Shown: positions 45,917 to 53,864, counted from the stretch's first letter. The stretch is 64,000 nt of DNA from UBA1858 sp045106935 (GCA_045106935.1 JBGCFN010000016.1:52208-116207), one strand, 5' to 3'. Notes: generated from the sequence alone by a model not told the origin. A program made the numbers and translations.

Positions 45917-46484
45917 CACTATTACCTTCAATCATTTTTATTAAAGTGTCCGAGACTAATTCTCGGTGATCATACAAGTCACCCTCAATTCTAGAATACA
46001 CTTTGTTAATCGCTATTTGATGTACCGCACCCACCACCATTGCCGTAATTACATCTACATCTACTGATTTTATCTCACCTTCCTGAATTCCCTGCGCCAC
46101 AACGTTTGATAACACACGATACGGTGTAATCATTTCTACTGTAACTTTATCCATATGCGTGTGTTGCGATGTCAGGTAATAACAAAACATCAGCCAATCT
46201 TCATCGGCCAATTTCAAAAAGCAGCTTACTATTGAGTTTATTTTTTGATGAATAGTTATATCTTGTTCTATTGATGCTTGTAACTTTGTAGCTAAGTACT
46301 CGTGATAATTTTTAAATACTTGCCATGCAAGCTCATCTTTACTTGGGTAATAACGATATATAGACCCTTCAGCGACAGAGGCCAACTTGGCAATCTGCTT
46401 TGTCGTGGTTTTTGCCACGCCTTGCTCTATAAAAAGGCTGACTGCAGAATTAACAATTTTCTCTTTTGTACTCATCTTTATCAT
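45909..46484 (-). CDS. TetR/AcrR-family repressor
   Basis: A 191-residue TetR regulator. The HTH is TTTKQIAKLASVAEGSIYRYYPSKDELA (in part); the C-terminal ligand domain is variable. It is upstream of, and overlaps by eight bases, the LplT-Aas gene, so it probably autoregulates and controls that gene in response to a fatty-acyl or membrane-derived ligand; that is inference. Two ATGs are possible, 46484 and 46475. An inverted repeat just upstream is its likely operator. Confidence 0.88.
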   Translation of the reverse strand: MIKMSTKEKIVNSAVSLFIEQGVAKTTTKQIAKLASVAEGSIYRYYPSKDELAWQVFKNYHEYLATKLQASIEQDITIHQKINSIVSCFLKLADEDWLMFCYYLTSQHTHMDKVTVEMITPYRVLSNVVAQGIQEGEIKSVDVDVITAMVVGAVHQIAINKVYSRIEGDLYDHRELVSDTLIKMIEGNSDE

Positions 46485-46508
46485 TCATATAGGCATAATG
46501 ATATTGTA

Positions 46509-46522
46509 AGTGAGCACTCACT
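46509..46522. promoter_or_regulatory. Candidate TetR operator (AGTGAG-CA-CTCACT)
   Basis: Perfect 6-bp arms around a 2-bp centre, 25 bp upstream of the TetR start and 87 bp before the divergent monooxygenase gene. GTGAG half-sites around a short centre are typical of TetR/AcrR operators. It is positioned to regulate both directions. Confidence 0.55.
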
Positions 46523-46608
46523 CATTATCAAGTACTAGTCTCTAGTTCTTTTATCTGACACACTATAATGAATCATAAGTCATTAATATAATTAAGGATT
46601 CATTCAAG

Positions 46609-46914
46609 ATGTTTGTAGTCACAAATAGGGTTTTTGTACATGTAGATTGGCATAAAGAATTTGAAGAACGTTTTCAGAAACGTTCTGGGCAGATAGATAA
46701 ACAACCCGGATTTAAGCGTATGCAAATCCTAAAACCACAATCTGACGATACGCCATATGTTGTCTACACAGAATGGCAGGATGAAACAGCGTTTAAGAAT
46801 TGGGTCGGTAGTGATGACTTTAAATTAGCCCATCAAAACCCGATGCCAGAAGAGGCATTCACTAAGAAAGGCGCACTAGAACAACACTCAGTAATTATCA
46901 ACGCAGAAACTTAG
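46609..46914 (+). CDS. Antibiotic-biosynthesis-monooxygenase (ABM) domain protein, HmoA/IsdG-like
   Basis: A 101-residue ferredoxin-like ABM-fold protein. An Asn near the N-terminus (TNRVFVHVDW), W in YTEWQDETAFKNWVGS and H in KLAHQNPMP match the Asn-Trp-His triad of IsdG/HmoA heme-degrading enzymes in order, though spacing needs a structural check. Family members act as heme or quinol monooxygenases without a cofactor. AAGGA lies ten bases before the ATG. It is divergent from tetR and converges with a small hypothetical gene; no heme transport gene is near. Confidence 0.82.
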   Translation: MFVVTNRVFVHVDWHKEFEERFQKRSGQIDKQPGFKRMQILKPQSDDTPYVVYTEWQDETAFKNWVGSDDFKLAHQNPMPEEAFTKKGALEQHSVIINAET

Positions 46915-46922
46915 ATTGCTCG

Positions 46923-47159
46923 CTAGGCCAGCTTATCCAGTAAAGAGCCCAATGTTTCATCTGCAGCTTTTATGACGGCCGCCGATGCAGCCAAACTTTG
47001 CTGAGCTTGCTTTATCTCAACCAAATTTTCTGCAATAGAGCTGCTATTAGTTGATGACGAACTATTTGATGCTGATGCGATTTGACCTGCCGCACGACCA
47101 AACTGATCTATCCCGGTACGAACCCCTTGAAGGCCCGCTTGCAAAATTGAATCAGACAT
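46923..47159 (-). CDS. Small conserved protein resembling flagellar rod-type proteins
   Basis: A 78-residue protein starting MSDSILQAGLQGVRTGIDQF and ending LVEIKQAQQSLAASAAVIKAADETLGSLLDKLA (quoted in part). The first and last parts resemble the N- and C-terminal helices of flagellar rod/hook proteins, joined by a Ser-rich linker in place of a central domain. No other flagellar gene is in the window. ATG at 47159 is chosen because the sequence 36 codons upstream of it looks non-coding and an AAGGGA lies before it. Function unknown. Confidence 0.65.
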   Translation of the reverse strand: MSDSILQAGLQGVRTGIDQFGRAAGQIASASNSSSSTNSSSIAENLVEIKQAQQSLAASAAVIKAADETLGSLLDKLA

Positions 47160-47277
47160 ATCTATCCCTTGCTTTACAACTTGATAGGATAGATAACTGC
47201 GCTTACTCCTAATTCTTGAACGCTGATCAAGCAAAATGATAAGTGCATCACATAAATCTGTGATCACGCATAGCTAT

Positions 47278-47526
47278 TTATTTAGTAAACAAGCGATAAA
47301 TAATTAACAAGATTACGGCTCCAAGCGTTGCCAATCCTAAACTAACTAGATTAAAACCCGTCACACTTCCCACACCTAATTGAGTACCAATAAAACTACC
47401 GATCATTGCACCCGCAATCCCTAGTACCATGGTGACAAATAAGCCACCCGGGTCTTTCCCTGGCATAATCCACTTAGCTATGGCACCGACTAATAAACCT
47501 AAAATGATTGATGTAAAAAACCCCAT
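47278..47526 (-). CDS. GlsB/YeaQ/YmgE-family stress-response membrane protein
   Basis: An 82-residue membrane protein with three hydrophobic segments. IILGLLVGAIAKWIMPGKDP and GLFVTMVLGIAGAMIGSFIG are classical transglycosylase-associated-protein/YeaQ signatures. It is often induced by envelope or general stress in enteric bacteria, with unknown mechanism. ATG at 47526 has GGAG seven bases upstream; a GTG one codon earlier is less likely. It stands alone between two small genes. Confidence 0.92.
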   Translation of the reverse strand: MGFFTSIILGLLVGAIAKWIMPGKDPGGLFVTMVLGIAGAMIGSFIGTQLGVGSVTGFNLVSLGLATLGAVILLIIYRLFTK

Positions 47527-47683
47527 CACGCTTCTCCAAAAGTTATCATATGTCCCTGACCGCTATATTTACTTGAAATCTCAGATGCTTACTACTGATA
47601 ATTTAAACATATTCATACTATATAAAAAGCTATGATTCGACGACGGACAGCCAAAACTAGTTAATAAAGCTTCTACGGACTAC

Positions 47684-48067
47684 ATGCAAAACAAAGTAAA
47701 AAAATATTTTCTAATCTGCACTGGCTGGATATCAGTTGTATTGGGTGTGATTGGTATCGCACTGCCACTACTTCCAACGACTCCATTTATTCTTCTCGCT
47801 GCTGGGTGTTTTGCCAAATCTTCACCAAGATTTCATCAATGGTTACTTAACCATTCTATTTTTGGTCCATTGATCAATAGCTATCAGGGCGACCAATGCA
47901 TCCCTCAACATGTCAAGATAAAAGCTATCATTTTTATTTGGATAACCCTCAGCATATCTATATATCTATTAACGATCCCTTGGTTACGCATTGTCATTTT
48001 CCTATTAGGCGTGTTCATCACAATTGCTTTGTGGAGAAAACCCAGCTCCCCGAAAGAAGCAAAATAG
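47684..48067 (+). CDS. ybaN: YbaN-family (DUF454) inner-membrane protein
   Basis: A 127-residue protein with three to four hydrophobic helices. ISVVLGVIGIALPLLPTTPF followed by ILLAAGCFAKSSPRFHQWLL is nearly diagnostic of DUF454, seen in E. coli YbaN. Polar residues near the second loop (PRFHQW, FGPLINSYQ) are conserved. In some gut bacteria relatives are linked to lysophospholipid handling, which is not shown here. Function unknown. Confidence 0.92.
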   Translation: MQNKVKKYFLICTGWISVVLGVIGIALPLLPTTPFILLAAGCFAKSSPRFHQWLLNHSIFGPLINSYQGDQCIPQHVKIKAIIFIWITLSISIYLLTIPWLRIVIFLLGVFITIALWRKPSSPKEAK

Positions 48068-48240
48068 CCTGCTTAATTCTAACGACTAAGATTTATCAAT
48101 TGATGATTGTTCTCATCTGCTTGTTATTGACGCTTTTCACGCAACAAGCCTCATAAAATGTGCACTAGTTAACAATCGTGTAGAAATATCATCCAGACGG
48201 TAGTAAAGATGTGCTGCACGTAATTGAAACTTATATGACT

Positions 48241-48280
48241 AGACTTTAGTCTGACCTTCACGTGAGGAAATGAGAAGGTC
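48241..48280 (+). promoter_or_regulatory. Two hairpins in the leader of the unknown gene at 48284, one covering its ribosome-binding site
   Basis: First hairpin: AGACT-TT-AGTCT (48241-48252). Second: GACCTTC (48253-48259) pairs with GAAGGTC (48274-48280), whose AAGG is the ribosome-binding site five bases before the ATG. A competing stem CCTT (48255-48258) with GAGG (48264-48267) would free it. This looks like a translational switch, such as an RNA thermometer or riboswitch expression platform. A five-codon frame ATG..TGA (48270-48287) overlaps the start and could couple translation. Confidence 0.5.
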
Positions 48281-48283
48281 CAA

Positions 48284-48550
48284 ATGAACATTGAAGAATA
48301 TCGACAATTAACAAATCGCGTATTCAATGCATTACGCAACTTCGAAACATGCTCAAGTGAACGTGAACGTGACTATGCATTATCCGTAATATCACAAGTG
48401 TCATACGAAGCATCGTTAGCACAATGCCAAGAAGCTGATCGCATTGATTTAGAACAGATGGATTTTGCATTACAGCTTGTACTTGAACTAATTCAAGACA
48501 ATCCGATTCCAGAGTTCTCACCACAAGAACTTCAAGTGGCTCTGCATTAA
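48284..48550 (+). CDS. Unknown 88-residue acidic protein
   Basis: An 88-residue, mostly helical acidic protein (MNIEEYRQLTNRVFNALRNF at the start; SERERDYALSVISQVSYEA and LEQMDFALQLVLELIQDNPI in the middle). No signal peptide, membrane segment or metal-binding motif is seen. I do not recognise the family. The 216-bp upstream region contains two hairpins, one hiding the ribosome-binding site, which suggests tight translational control. It converges with djlA, 15 bp beyond its stop. Coding status is supported by the ribosome-binding site and protein-like composition, not by homology. Confidence 0.7.
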   Translation: MNIEEYRQLTNRVFNALRNFETCSSERERDYALSVISQVSYEASLAQCQEADRIDLEQMDFALQLVLELIQDNPIPEFSPQELQVALH

Positions 48551-48565
48551 ATAACAGCCTATAGC

Positions 48566-49354
48566 TTAATTCTTTCTAACGCGCTTAATCAGCTCGTAAG
48601 CCTTTAGGATTTGTTGAGACTTATCTGTTGCCACCTGAATCATTTCTTCTGGTAATCCTTTAGAAATCAACTTATCTGGATGGTGCTGACTCATTAAACG
48701 ACGATAAGCTTTTTTAATCTCGCTGTCGGCGGCAGTCTCTTCCACGCCTAGCACTGAATACGCATTACTAATCTGATCCTGACTGGGCGCTTGGTTAGGG
48801 TGGCTTGAATACTGTTTCTGCTGAGCATAGAGCATTGCTTCTAGCTGGCTCAACATAGACACAGGGTAGCCCAAGGCATTACAGATATCTTTTAGGATTT
48901 TATCTTCAGCCGGATGCTTGCTGCCATCAGCATAGGCAGCCTGTAACTGAATCTGCATGAACATCTGAATCAAAGTAATCTTACGACCGCATTCTTTTTT
49001 AAACTGACTCAATACCCCCGCAAGATCAAAATCACTCTGTTTACCCTGGTTAAACAACTCAATTGCAGCTTTGCGTTGCTCAGGTTGAAAATTCATATGA
49101 TCAAACACCTGTTCAGCGGCACGTATCTCTTCCTGAGTGACTTGGCCATCCGCTTTGGCGATATGCCCCATCACAGAGAAGGTTGCTGTGAAAAAAGCGG
49201 CTTGTGCGGTTTCTTGTGAACTTGGGTCAAACCCGGCTTTTAACTTTTTCGCTTTGTCCACTTGATGACCTAGCACAGCACCAAGCATGCCTCCTAAGGG
49301 ACCACCCAGTACCAACCCAATGCCTCCCCCAGCAATTTTACCCCACCAACTCAT
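48566..49354 (-). CDS. djlA: DjlA-type membrane-anchored co-chaperone (TerB-like + J domain)
   Basis: A 262-residue protein. A glycine-rich hydrophobic N-terminus (about 5-32) anchors it, a TerB-like helical domain follows (about 50-170, HIAKADGQVTQEEIRAAEQV), and a C-terminal J domain has the essential HPD in SQHHPDKL. It should stimulate DnaK ATPase at the membrane. This matches E. coli DjlA in order and length. It is a single-gene unit, divergent from the MOSC gene. Confidence 0.94.
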   Translation of the reverse strand: MSWWGKIAGGGIGLVLGGPLGGMLGAVLGHQVDKAKKLKAGFDPSSQETAQAAFFTATFSVMGHIAKADGQVTQEEIRAAEQVFDHMNFQPEQRKAAIELFNQGKQSDFDLAGVLSQFKKECGRKITLIQMFMQIQLQAAYADGSKHPAEDKILKDICNALGYPVSMLSQLEAMLYAQQKQYSSHPNQAPSQDQISNAYSVLGVEETAADSEIKKAYRRLMSQHHPDKLISKGLPEEMIQVATDKSQQILKAYELIKRVRKN

Positions 49355-49427
49355 TTCATCTCTTCCTTATCTTTTGATTGCAGCATAATTTCACTATTAT
49401 GTGATTTTAACTAAATCAGATTGCATC

Positions 49428-50087
49428 ATGCGCATCGAAAGCATTCAAGTAGGCACACCAAGAGTCATCGCACCCGACTGGACAACGTCAATCTATAAAT
49501 CACCTGTCGCTGGTCAAGTGTATCTCAGTAAATATAATTTAGAAGGCGATAAGCAAGCTGATTTAACCGTACACGGAGGGTTAGATAAAGCTGTTAATGT
49601 TTATCCGATCGAACATTATGCTTATTGGAAGCAGCGAAAGGGGCTCTTATTTCGACGACGAATTAATTTACCCACACCTAATAATGGCTCTTTCGGTGAA
49701 AATTTCACGGTGTCAGGATTAATTGAGGACAATGTCTTTATAGGTGACGTCTATGAAGTGGGGGCTAGTATTGTAGAAATCTCCCAACCTCGCCAACCAT
49801 GTTGGAAACTAGCAAGAAAATTCAATCAAGCCCAGTTACCTTTTTGGGTACAACAAACAAGTAAAACAGGTTGGTACTTCCGAGTTGTTCAAGAAGGTGA
49901 AGTACAAGCTGGCGACAAATTTGTATTAGCAAAGAGAAACAACCCTGATTGGAGCATTACGCGAGCCAATCAACTAATGTATACGCCTGGGCAGTCGAAA
50001 GATGACATTGCATCAATTCTTCAATGCAAGCAATTATCCAGCAGCTGGACAAACACCTTCAATAAAAAACTCAAGGAATACTCATAG
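49428..50087 (+). CDS. MOSC-domain protein (YiiM-like)
   Basis: A 219-residue MOSC protein. GDKQADLTVHGGLDKAVNVY and GSFGENFTVSGL are the beta-strand core, and ISQPRQPCWKLARKF has the conserved Cys that in MOSC proteins ligates molybdenum or carries sulfur. A 3-alpha domain follows (TRANQLMYTPGQ). YiiM reduces N-hydroxylated bases with molybdenum cofactor. ATG at 49428 gives MRIESIQVGTP; a GTG at 49401 would add nine unlikely residues. The gene is divergent from djlA. Confidence 0.9.
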   Translation: MRIESIQVGTPRVIAPDWTTSIYKSPVAGQVYLSKYNLEGDKQADLTVHGGLDKAVNVYPIEHYAYWKQRKGLLFRRRINLPTPNNGSFGENFTVSGLIEDNVFIGDVYEVGASIVEISQPRQPCWKLARKFNQAQLPFWVQQTSKTGWYFRVVQEGEVQAGDKFVLAKRNNPDWSITRANQLMYTPGQSKDDIASILQCKQLSSSWTNTFNKKLKEYS

Positions 50088-50155
50088 TATTGATATTAAT
50101 ACTCACACTATACAAATTTGCCGCGGCAGTATTTTAATACGCTACAAACTTATAT

Positions 50156-50506
50156 CTACAATACGCCAAACTTTCTCTGCCCAACATAAAAGGCTGTACC
50201 AGACGATTGAGATGAAAAAGTGACAGTAGTCCCACTGTCAAAATAGATAACATCACCAGGTTTCATAGTGACTGTATCACCACCACTTTCAGTGATCGTC
50301 ATTTCGCCTTCCAACATTATCTTACATTCGTCGTAAGAGTAAGTGTATTCAAGTGGATTACCTGCTTCCATTCTAAAAAAACCACCAGTAATTGGTGAAG
50401 ACTCGTTATTAGAGGACACGGTATCTTGCAAAAATACATTAATACCTTCAATGTCCAAAGAGTTGATTGGTTTTGATTGAGCCTTTTCGAAATGCTTCAT
50501 TCCCAT
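50156..50506 (-). CDS. Cupin-fold protein (EutQ-like)
   Basis: A 116-residue small cupin. GGFFRMEAGNPLEYTYSYDE, then CKIMLEGEMTIT and VTMKPGDVIYFDSGTTVTF form the two cupin motifs. The metal-binding His/Glu set is reduced (YSYDECK and no obvious HxH), so any metal site is unusual. It resembles the EutQ-like branch without the N-terminal extension. AAGGAA lies six bases before the ATG. It is divergent from a LuxR-type regulator across 110 bp, so that regulator may control it. Substrate unknown. Confidence 0.78.
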   Translation of the reverse strand: MGMKHFEKAQSKPINSLDIEGINVFLQDTVSSNNESSPITGGFFRMEAGNPLEYTYSYDECKIMLEGEMTITESGGDTVTMKPGDVIYFDSGTTVTFSSQSSGTAFYVGQRKFGVL

Positions 50507-50616
50507 TATTATTCCTTTCAGTTAATCTTATGAAGAATACTATGCGAGTCACGACACATCGTATATGGCAAATAACCCCTAATGTATAAAACTAACCACA
50601 AACATAATGATCTCTT

Positions 50617-51393
50617 GTGAAAGAACAACTGCCGTCCATACAATCTCTTAGAAAAGACTACATCGATTCAAATCAAGAATATGATAGTCGCATGCTTAAT
50701 TGTGCAGCACATATGATCATTGTGATTGATGATCCTAAACAGTTAGTTCAAGTCGGTTTAGAATTTATGGCTACTGAGCTATCTGCTTGTCGTGCCGATG
50801 CAGGTTTTGCAACACCTACTCATCAACATTACACACCTATTACCGAGTTTCGAAATCATGCCACTGAGCCACCTTCAATTACTGGGCTTCTATTACCCAA
50901 CCAACACGAAGCGATGCAAAATATTTGGAGTGCATCATCCCCTCTCGCAATTAATGACGTATCAACATTTGATGAACTTAAAGAACTGAAGGAGATATTT
51001 TTATCAGCATCATGTAAATCCATGCTGATTCAAAAATTAGTTTGGGAAGATAAACCCATTGGTATTACGTGTATTGATCATACGGTTAAGACACATCAAT
51101 GGAATAAAGATGAAATTAATTTCATGCATACATTCTGTTCAACCTTTCTTGGGCCACTTGCTGGGATAAGTAACTATTGGTTTAACCCTAAATTACATAG
51201 CATGTTCGCCAAGCCGACACAGTCAGAACTGATCGCCATTCGCTTAGCAGCAAAAGGGATGACTTATAAACAAATTGCAGACCAGCTCAACAAATCCACT
51301 CGAACTATTGAAAATCAATTCCGCAACGCGCGAAACCGTCTTAATGCAAGAAATCAAATTGAATTAGTCAAAAAATGTGAACACTGGCTCTAA
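50617..51393 (+). CDS. LuxR-type HTH transcription regulator with GAF-like sensor
   Basis: A 258-residue regulator. The first 190 residues contain a GAF-like fold with VIDDPKQLVQVGLEFMATEL and ITCIDHTVKTHQW; the C-terminus is a LuxR HTH (RLAAKGMTYKQIADQLNKST then RTIENQFRNARNRLNA). No receiver domain is attached. It starts with GTG at 50617. It is divergent from the EutQ-like cupin and is followed 90 bp later by a GGDEF protein. No autoinducer-binding motif is evident, so quorum sensing is not implied. Confidence 0.85.
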   Translation: MKEQLPSIQSLRKDYIDSNQEYDSRMLNCAAHMIIVIDDPKQLVQVGLEFMATELSACRADAGFATPTHQHYTPITEFRNHATEPPSITGLLLPNQHEAMQNIWSASSPLAINDVSTFDELKELKEIFLSASCKSMLIQKLVWEDKPIGITCIDHTVKTHQWNKDEINFMHTFCSTFLGPLAGISNYWFNPKLHSMFAKPTQSELIAIRLAAKGMTYKQIADQLNKSTRTIENQFRNARNRLNARNQIELVKKCEHWL

Positions 51394-51483
51394 CCACTTC
51401 TTAGTGTGCACTAGCTAACATTATTGGAATATATGTCCTTTCTCTAACTAATAATTTAATGGGTATGTGGTTGATTTTGTGGA

Positions 51484-52473
51484 ATGAAATTGCGATTTCA
51501 AGGATATTGTGGTCCTATTTCATACAAAGACACCTTCGTGGAAGACACCAGTCAAATAATAAAATTATTGTCTGAGGACACTATTGTTACACGCCCTTCG
51601 GATGGACTGTTAAAAAAACAGTGCAGTTCGAATATTAGTGTGTCTTTCACTGCTATTTCCGGCCCCAGAACTGGTCTATCTTTTCAGCTAGAAGAACAAA
51701 ACGATATCACTTTAGGACGCTCACCTGAAGCCAGCATACAAGTTATCGATACAGGCATATCAAGAACTCATATTCGTCTGCACTTTGATGGAAGCTCCGT
51801 TATTGTAGAAGACCTACATAGTGCAAATGGTACCTACATCAATGGGACAAAGTTAAGAGGTAAAATTGAAATTAAAAATGGCGATCAGATTTCTATTGGT
51901 GTATCGACCGTACTTAAATTGTCACTAAACAATCAATTAGATGCGGAATATAAAGATTATATCGAGGATCAACTTTCAAAAGATAATTTAACTGACGCAT
52001 ATAATAGAAAGGCATTTGCACATTTCTTAAATAGCGCTTTCATTGCCGCTAAAAGAGATTTTAGCTCACTATGTTTATTTATGATTGATGTCGATAATTT
52101 TAAAACAATCAATGACACCTACGGCCATCAAGTTGGCGACAAAATATTAAGGCATATCGCTGACAAATTAATTAAAACTGTGCGCTCTGCAGATATAGTT
52201 TGCCGTTATGGTGGCGATGAGTTTGCAATTGTCTGCCCCAACATTGATTCTTTAAGCGGATTACAACTAGCAGAACAAGTTAGAAATAATATTGAGACAA
52301 TGAAGTTTTCAGTTGCAGACAAAAAGATTAAAACCACTCTTAGTATTGGTGTATCTAATTACCCTGAGAACGAAATAAAATGTGTATCTCAGTTTATTGC
52401 TTACGCAGATAAAGCAATGTACAAAGCAAAACGTAAAGGACGCAATCAAATAGGTTTAATATCTGATCACTAG
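51484..52473 (+). CDS. FHA-GGDEF diguanylate cyclase
   Basis: A 329-residue protein. After about 50 unassigned residues, an FHA domain (about 50-155) has ITLGRSPEASIQ, GISRTHIRLHF and HSANGTYING, the phosphothreonine-binding set. The GGDEF domain (about 170-325) keeps the active motif RYGGDEFAIV, so it should make c-di-GMP from GTP. R-S-A-D five residues earlier is an intact inhibitory I-site. It has no signal or membrane segment. FHA input suggests control by Ser/Thr phosphorylation. It converges with the diiron protein gene, three bases away. Confidence 0.93.
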   Translation: MKLRFQGYCGPISYKDTFVEDTSQIIKLLSEDTIVTRPSDGLLKKQCSSNISVSFTAISGPRTGLSFQLEEQNDITLGRSPEASIQVIDTGISRTHIRLHFDGSSVIVEDLHSANGTYINGTKLRGKIEIKNGDQISIGVSTVLKLSLNNQLDAEYKDYIEDQLSKDNLTDAYNRKAFAHFLNSAFIAAKRDFSSLCLFMIDVDNFKTINDTYGHQVGDKILRHIADKLIKTVRSADIVCRYGGDEFAIVCPNIDSLSGLQLAEQVRNNIETMKFSVADKKIKTTLSIGVSNYPENEIKCVSQFIAYADKAMYKAKRKGRNQIGLISDH

Positions 52474-52476
52474 TGG

Positions 52477-53166
52477 TTATTGTTCGAAAATCTCTCGATT
52501 TAGTCCCGCATGTAATACACGCCGCGCTTGCATATTGATTTCTATCCCTCGCGAAAATCGCTTTTGATTCTCTTCATCATTCAAATATGGCATTACTGAT
52601 TTTTCAATCATATTAGAATGCTCAATATCTAATTCTATATGACCTACAAATAGCTCTAAATCTTTATCAGTGATTCCCGGTATTTTTCTTAACCCTTTTA
52701 ACAGCAAACTATAATATTTAGGAATTGGCCATTCACTTGCCACGCCAACTGCAGCTACTGCAGTCAACCAATCGCCATTACGAGTAAGTTGTTCCATCGT
52801 GCTAATGTACATCTGCAATTCAGGAATAACGCAATAGGACGAAGCATCTTCAATCTGCAAATCTAACGCTAACATAAAGTTGCGATATAACTGCATATGT
52901 GACTTTTCTACATCTCCTAGCCCATACTCATCATAGAGAATATCGGATAATACAAATTGTATATTTTCATCTGGCGTAATACCTAAGGTATTGGCTTGAT
53001 ATAATCTTGTTCTGAGAATGTGCGGATAATATAATTCTGCAAATCTTTGGGCTTTATCTATTTTAAAGTCGGTTTGATTAGCCATGTTTTCAATAAACAT
53101 GTCATTGAACAGAGAATGCTCTAACAACTGTTCTTTTAGCCTTTTAAAATAAACACTCCCTTGCAT
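52477..53166 (-). CDS. Heme-oxygenase-like diiron oxidase/oxygenase (TenA/PqqC/CADD superfamily)
   Basis: A 229-residue all-helical protein. A candidate diiron set can be read: E80 in LYDEYG, H90 in EKSHMQ, E145 in ASEWPI, and H176, D180 and H183 in GHIELDIEH. The H-x3-D-x2-H spacing equals that of CADD and SznF HDO domains. Members make N-oxides, cleave fatty acids (UndA) or self-sacrifice to make p-aminobenzoate (CADD), so substrate cannot be named. AAGGAG precedes the ATG, 29 bp after the ArsR-rhodanese gene, so they form an operon. No pqq or thiamine genes are near. Confidence 0.85.
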   Translation of the reverse strand: MQGSVYFKRLKEQLLEHSLFNDMFIENMANQTDFKIDKAQRFAELYYPHILRTRLYQANTLGITPDENIQFVLSDILYDEYGLGDVEKSHMQLYRNFMLALDLQIEDASSYCVIPELQMYISTMEQLTRNGDWLTAVAAVGVASEWPIPKYYSLLLKGLRKIPGITDKDLELFVGHIELDIEHSNMIEKSVMPYLNDEENQKRFSRGIEINMQARRVLHAGLNREIFEQ

Positions 53167-53195
53167 ATTATTCTCCTTAATCTTGATTCATTTTC

Positions 53196-53843
53196 TCAAG
53201 CTATTGGCAATCCATTTAGCTTCCACTCTGGAAAGCCATCTTCCAATCTACGTGCTTTATATCCCTGCGACCTTAATAAATTGATAGCATCAAATGCTAA
53301 TAAGCAATATGGTCCACGACAATATGCAATGACTTCTTTATCTTGTGGTAATTGATCCAATTGATTTTGTATATTTTCGGTAGGCATATTAATCGCGCAG
53401 GGTACATGACCAGATTCATATTCTGTTTCTGGTCTCACATCTATCACAGTTACTTCTCCGAGATTAACTCGTTTAAGTAATTCCTCACGCGATATGGGTT
53501 CTAAATCATCTTTTGAATCTAAATATTTAGTGATCAATACTTGGATTTCAGCCAGATTATTCTCAGCTAATTTTCTCATTAACACTAATAACTCGACGAC
53601 TGAATAATCACTAAGTCGGTAGTACGATTTCTGCCCTTCTGATCTATTCTTAACTAATCCTGATCGTCTTAGCTCTTGCAGGTGCTGGGATGTATTCGCC
53701 ACAGAAAGACCTGATGCCTTAGATAATTCATCTACTGTTCGCTCTCCTTGCGCTAAAAATTCCAGTAATTCCAATCGGTTACCATTACTAAGAGATTTTC
53801 CAACCTGAGCAAATTGTGCAAATAAGTCTTTTTTGAATGTCAT
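53196..53843 (-). CDS. ArsR-family repressor fused to a rhodanese domain
   Basis: A 215-residue fusion. Residues about 10-95 are a winged HTH (RTVDELSKASGLSVANTSQH, then LQELRRSGLVKNR and a YYRLSD wing). About 115-213 is a rhodanese domain with IDVRPETEYESGHVPCAIN and the catalytic loop CRGPYC (C175, C180); C149 is the only other Cys. The DNA-binding half has no Cys, unlike BigR/SqrR-type persulfide sensors, so any sulfane-sulfur sensing would reside in the rhodanese loop. A 22-bp repeat lies 22 bp before the start. It leads an operon with the diiron protein and is divergent from a 37-residue membrane protein. Confidence 0.92.
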   Translation of the reverse strand: MTFKKDLFAQFAQVGKSLSNGNRLELLEFLAQGERTVDELSKASGLSVANTSQHLQELRRSGLVKNRSEGQKSYYRLSDYSVVELLVLMRKLAENNLAEIQVLITKYLDSKDDLEPISREELLKRVNLGEVTVIDVRPETEYESGHVPCAINMPTENIQNQLDQLPQDKEVIAYCRGPYCLLAFDAINLLRSQGYKARRLEDGFPEWKLNGLPIA

Positions 53844-53864
53844 TTTCGTATTTATTATCTCATA

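Noticed and set aside
47160..47267. 36-codon N-terminal extension of the small rod-like protein
   Set aside because: The sequence looks unlike the rest, and the internal ATG at 47159 has a better ribosome-binding site.
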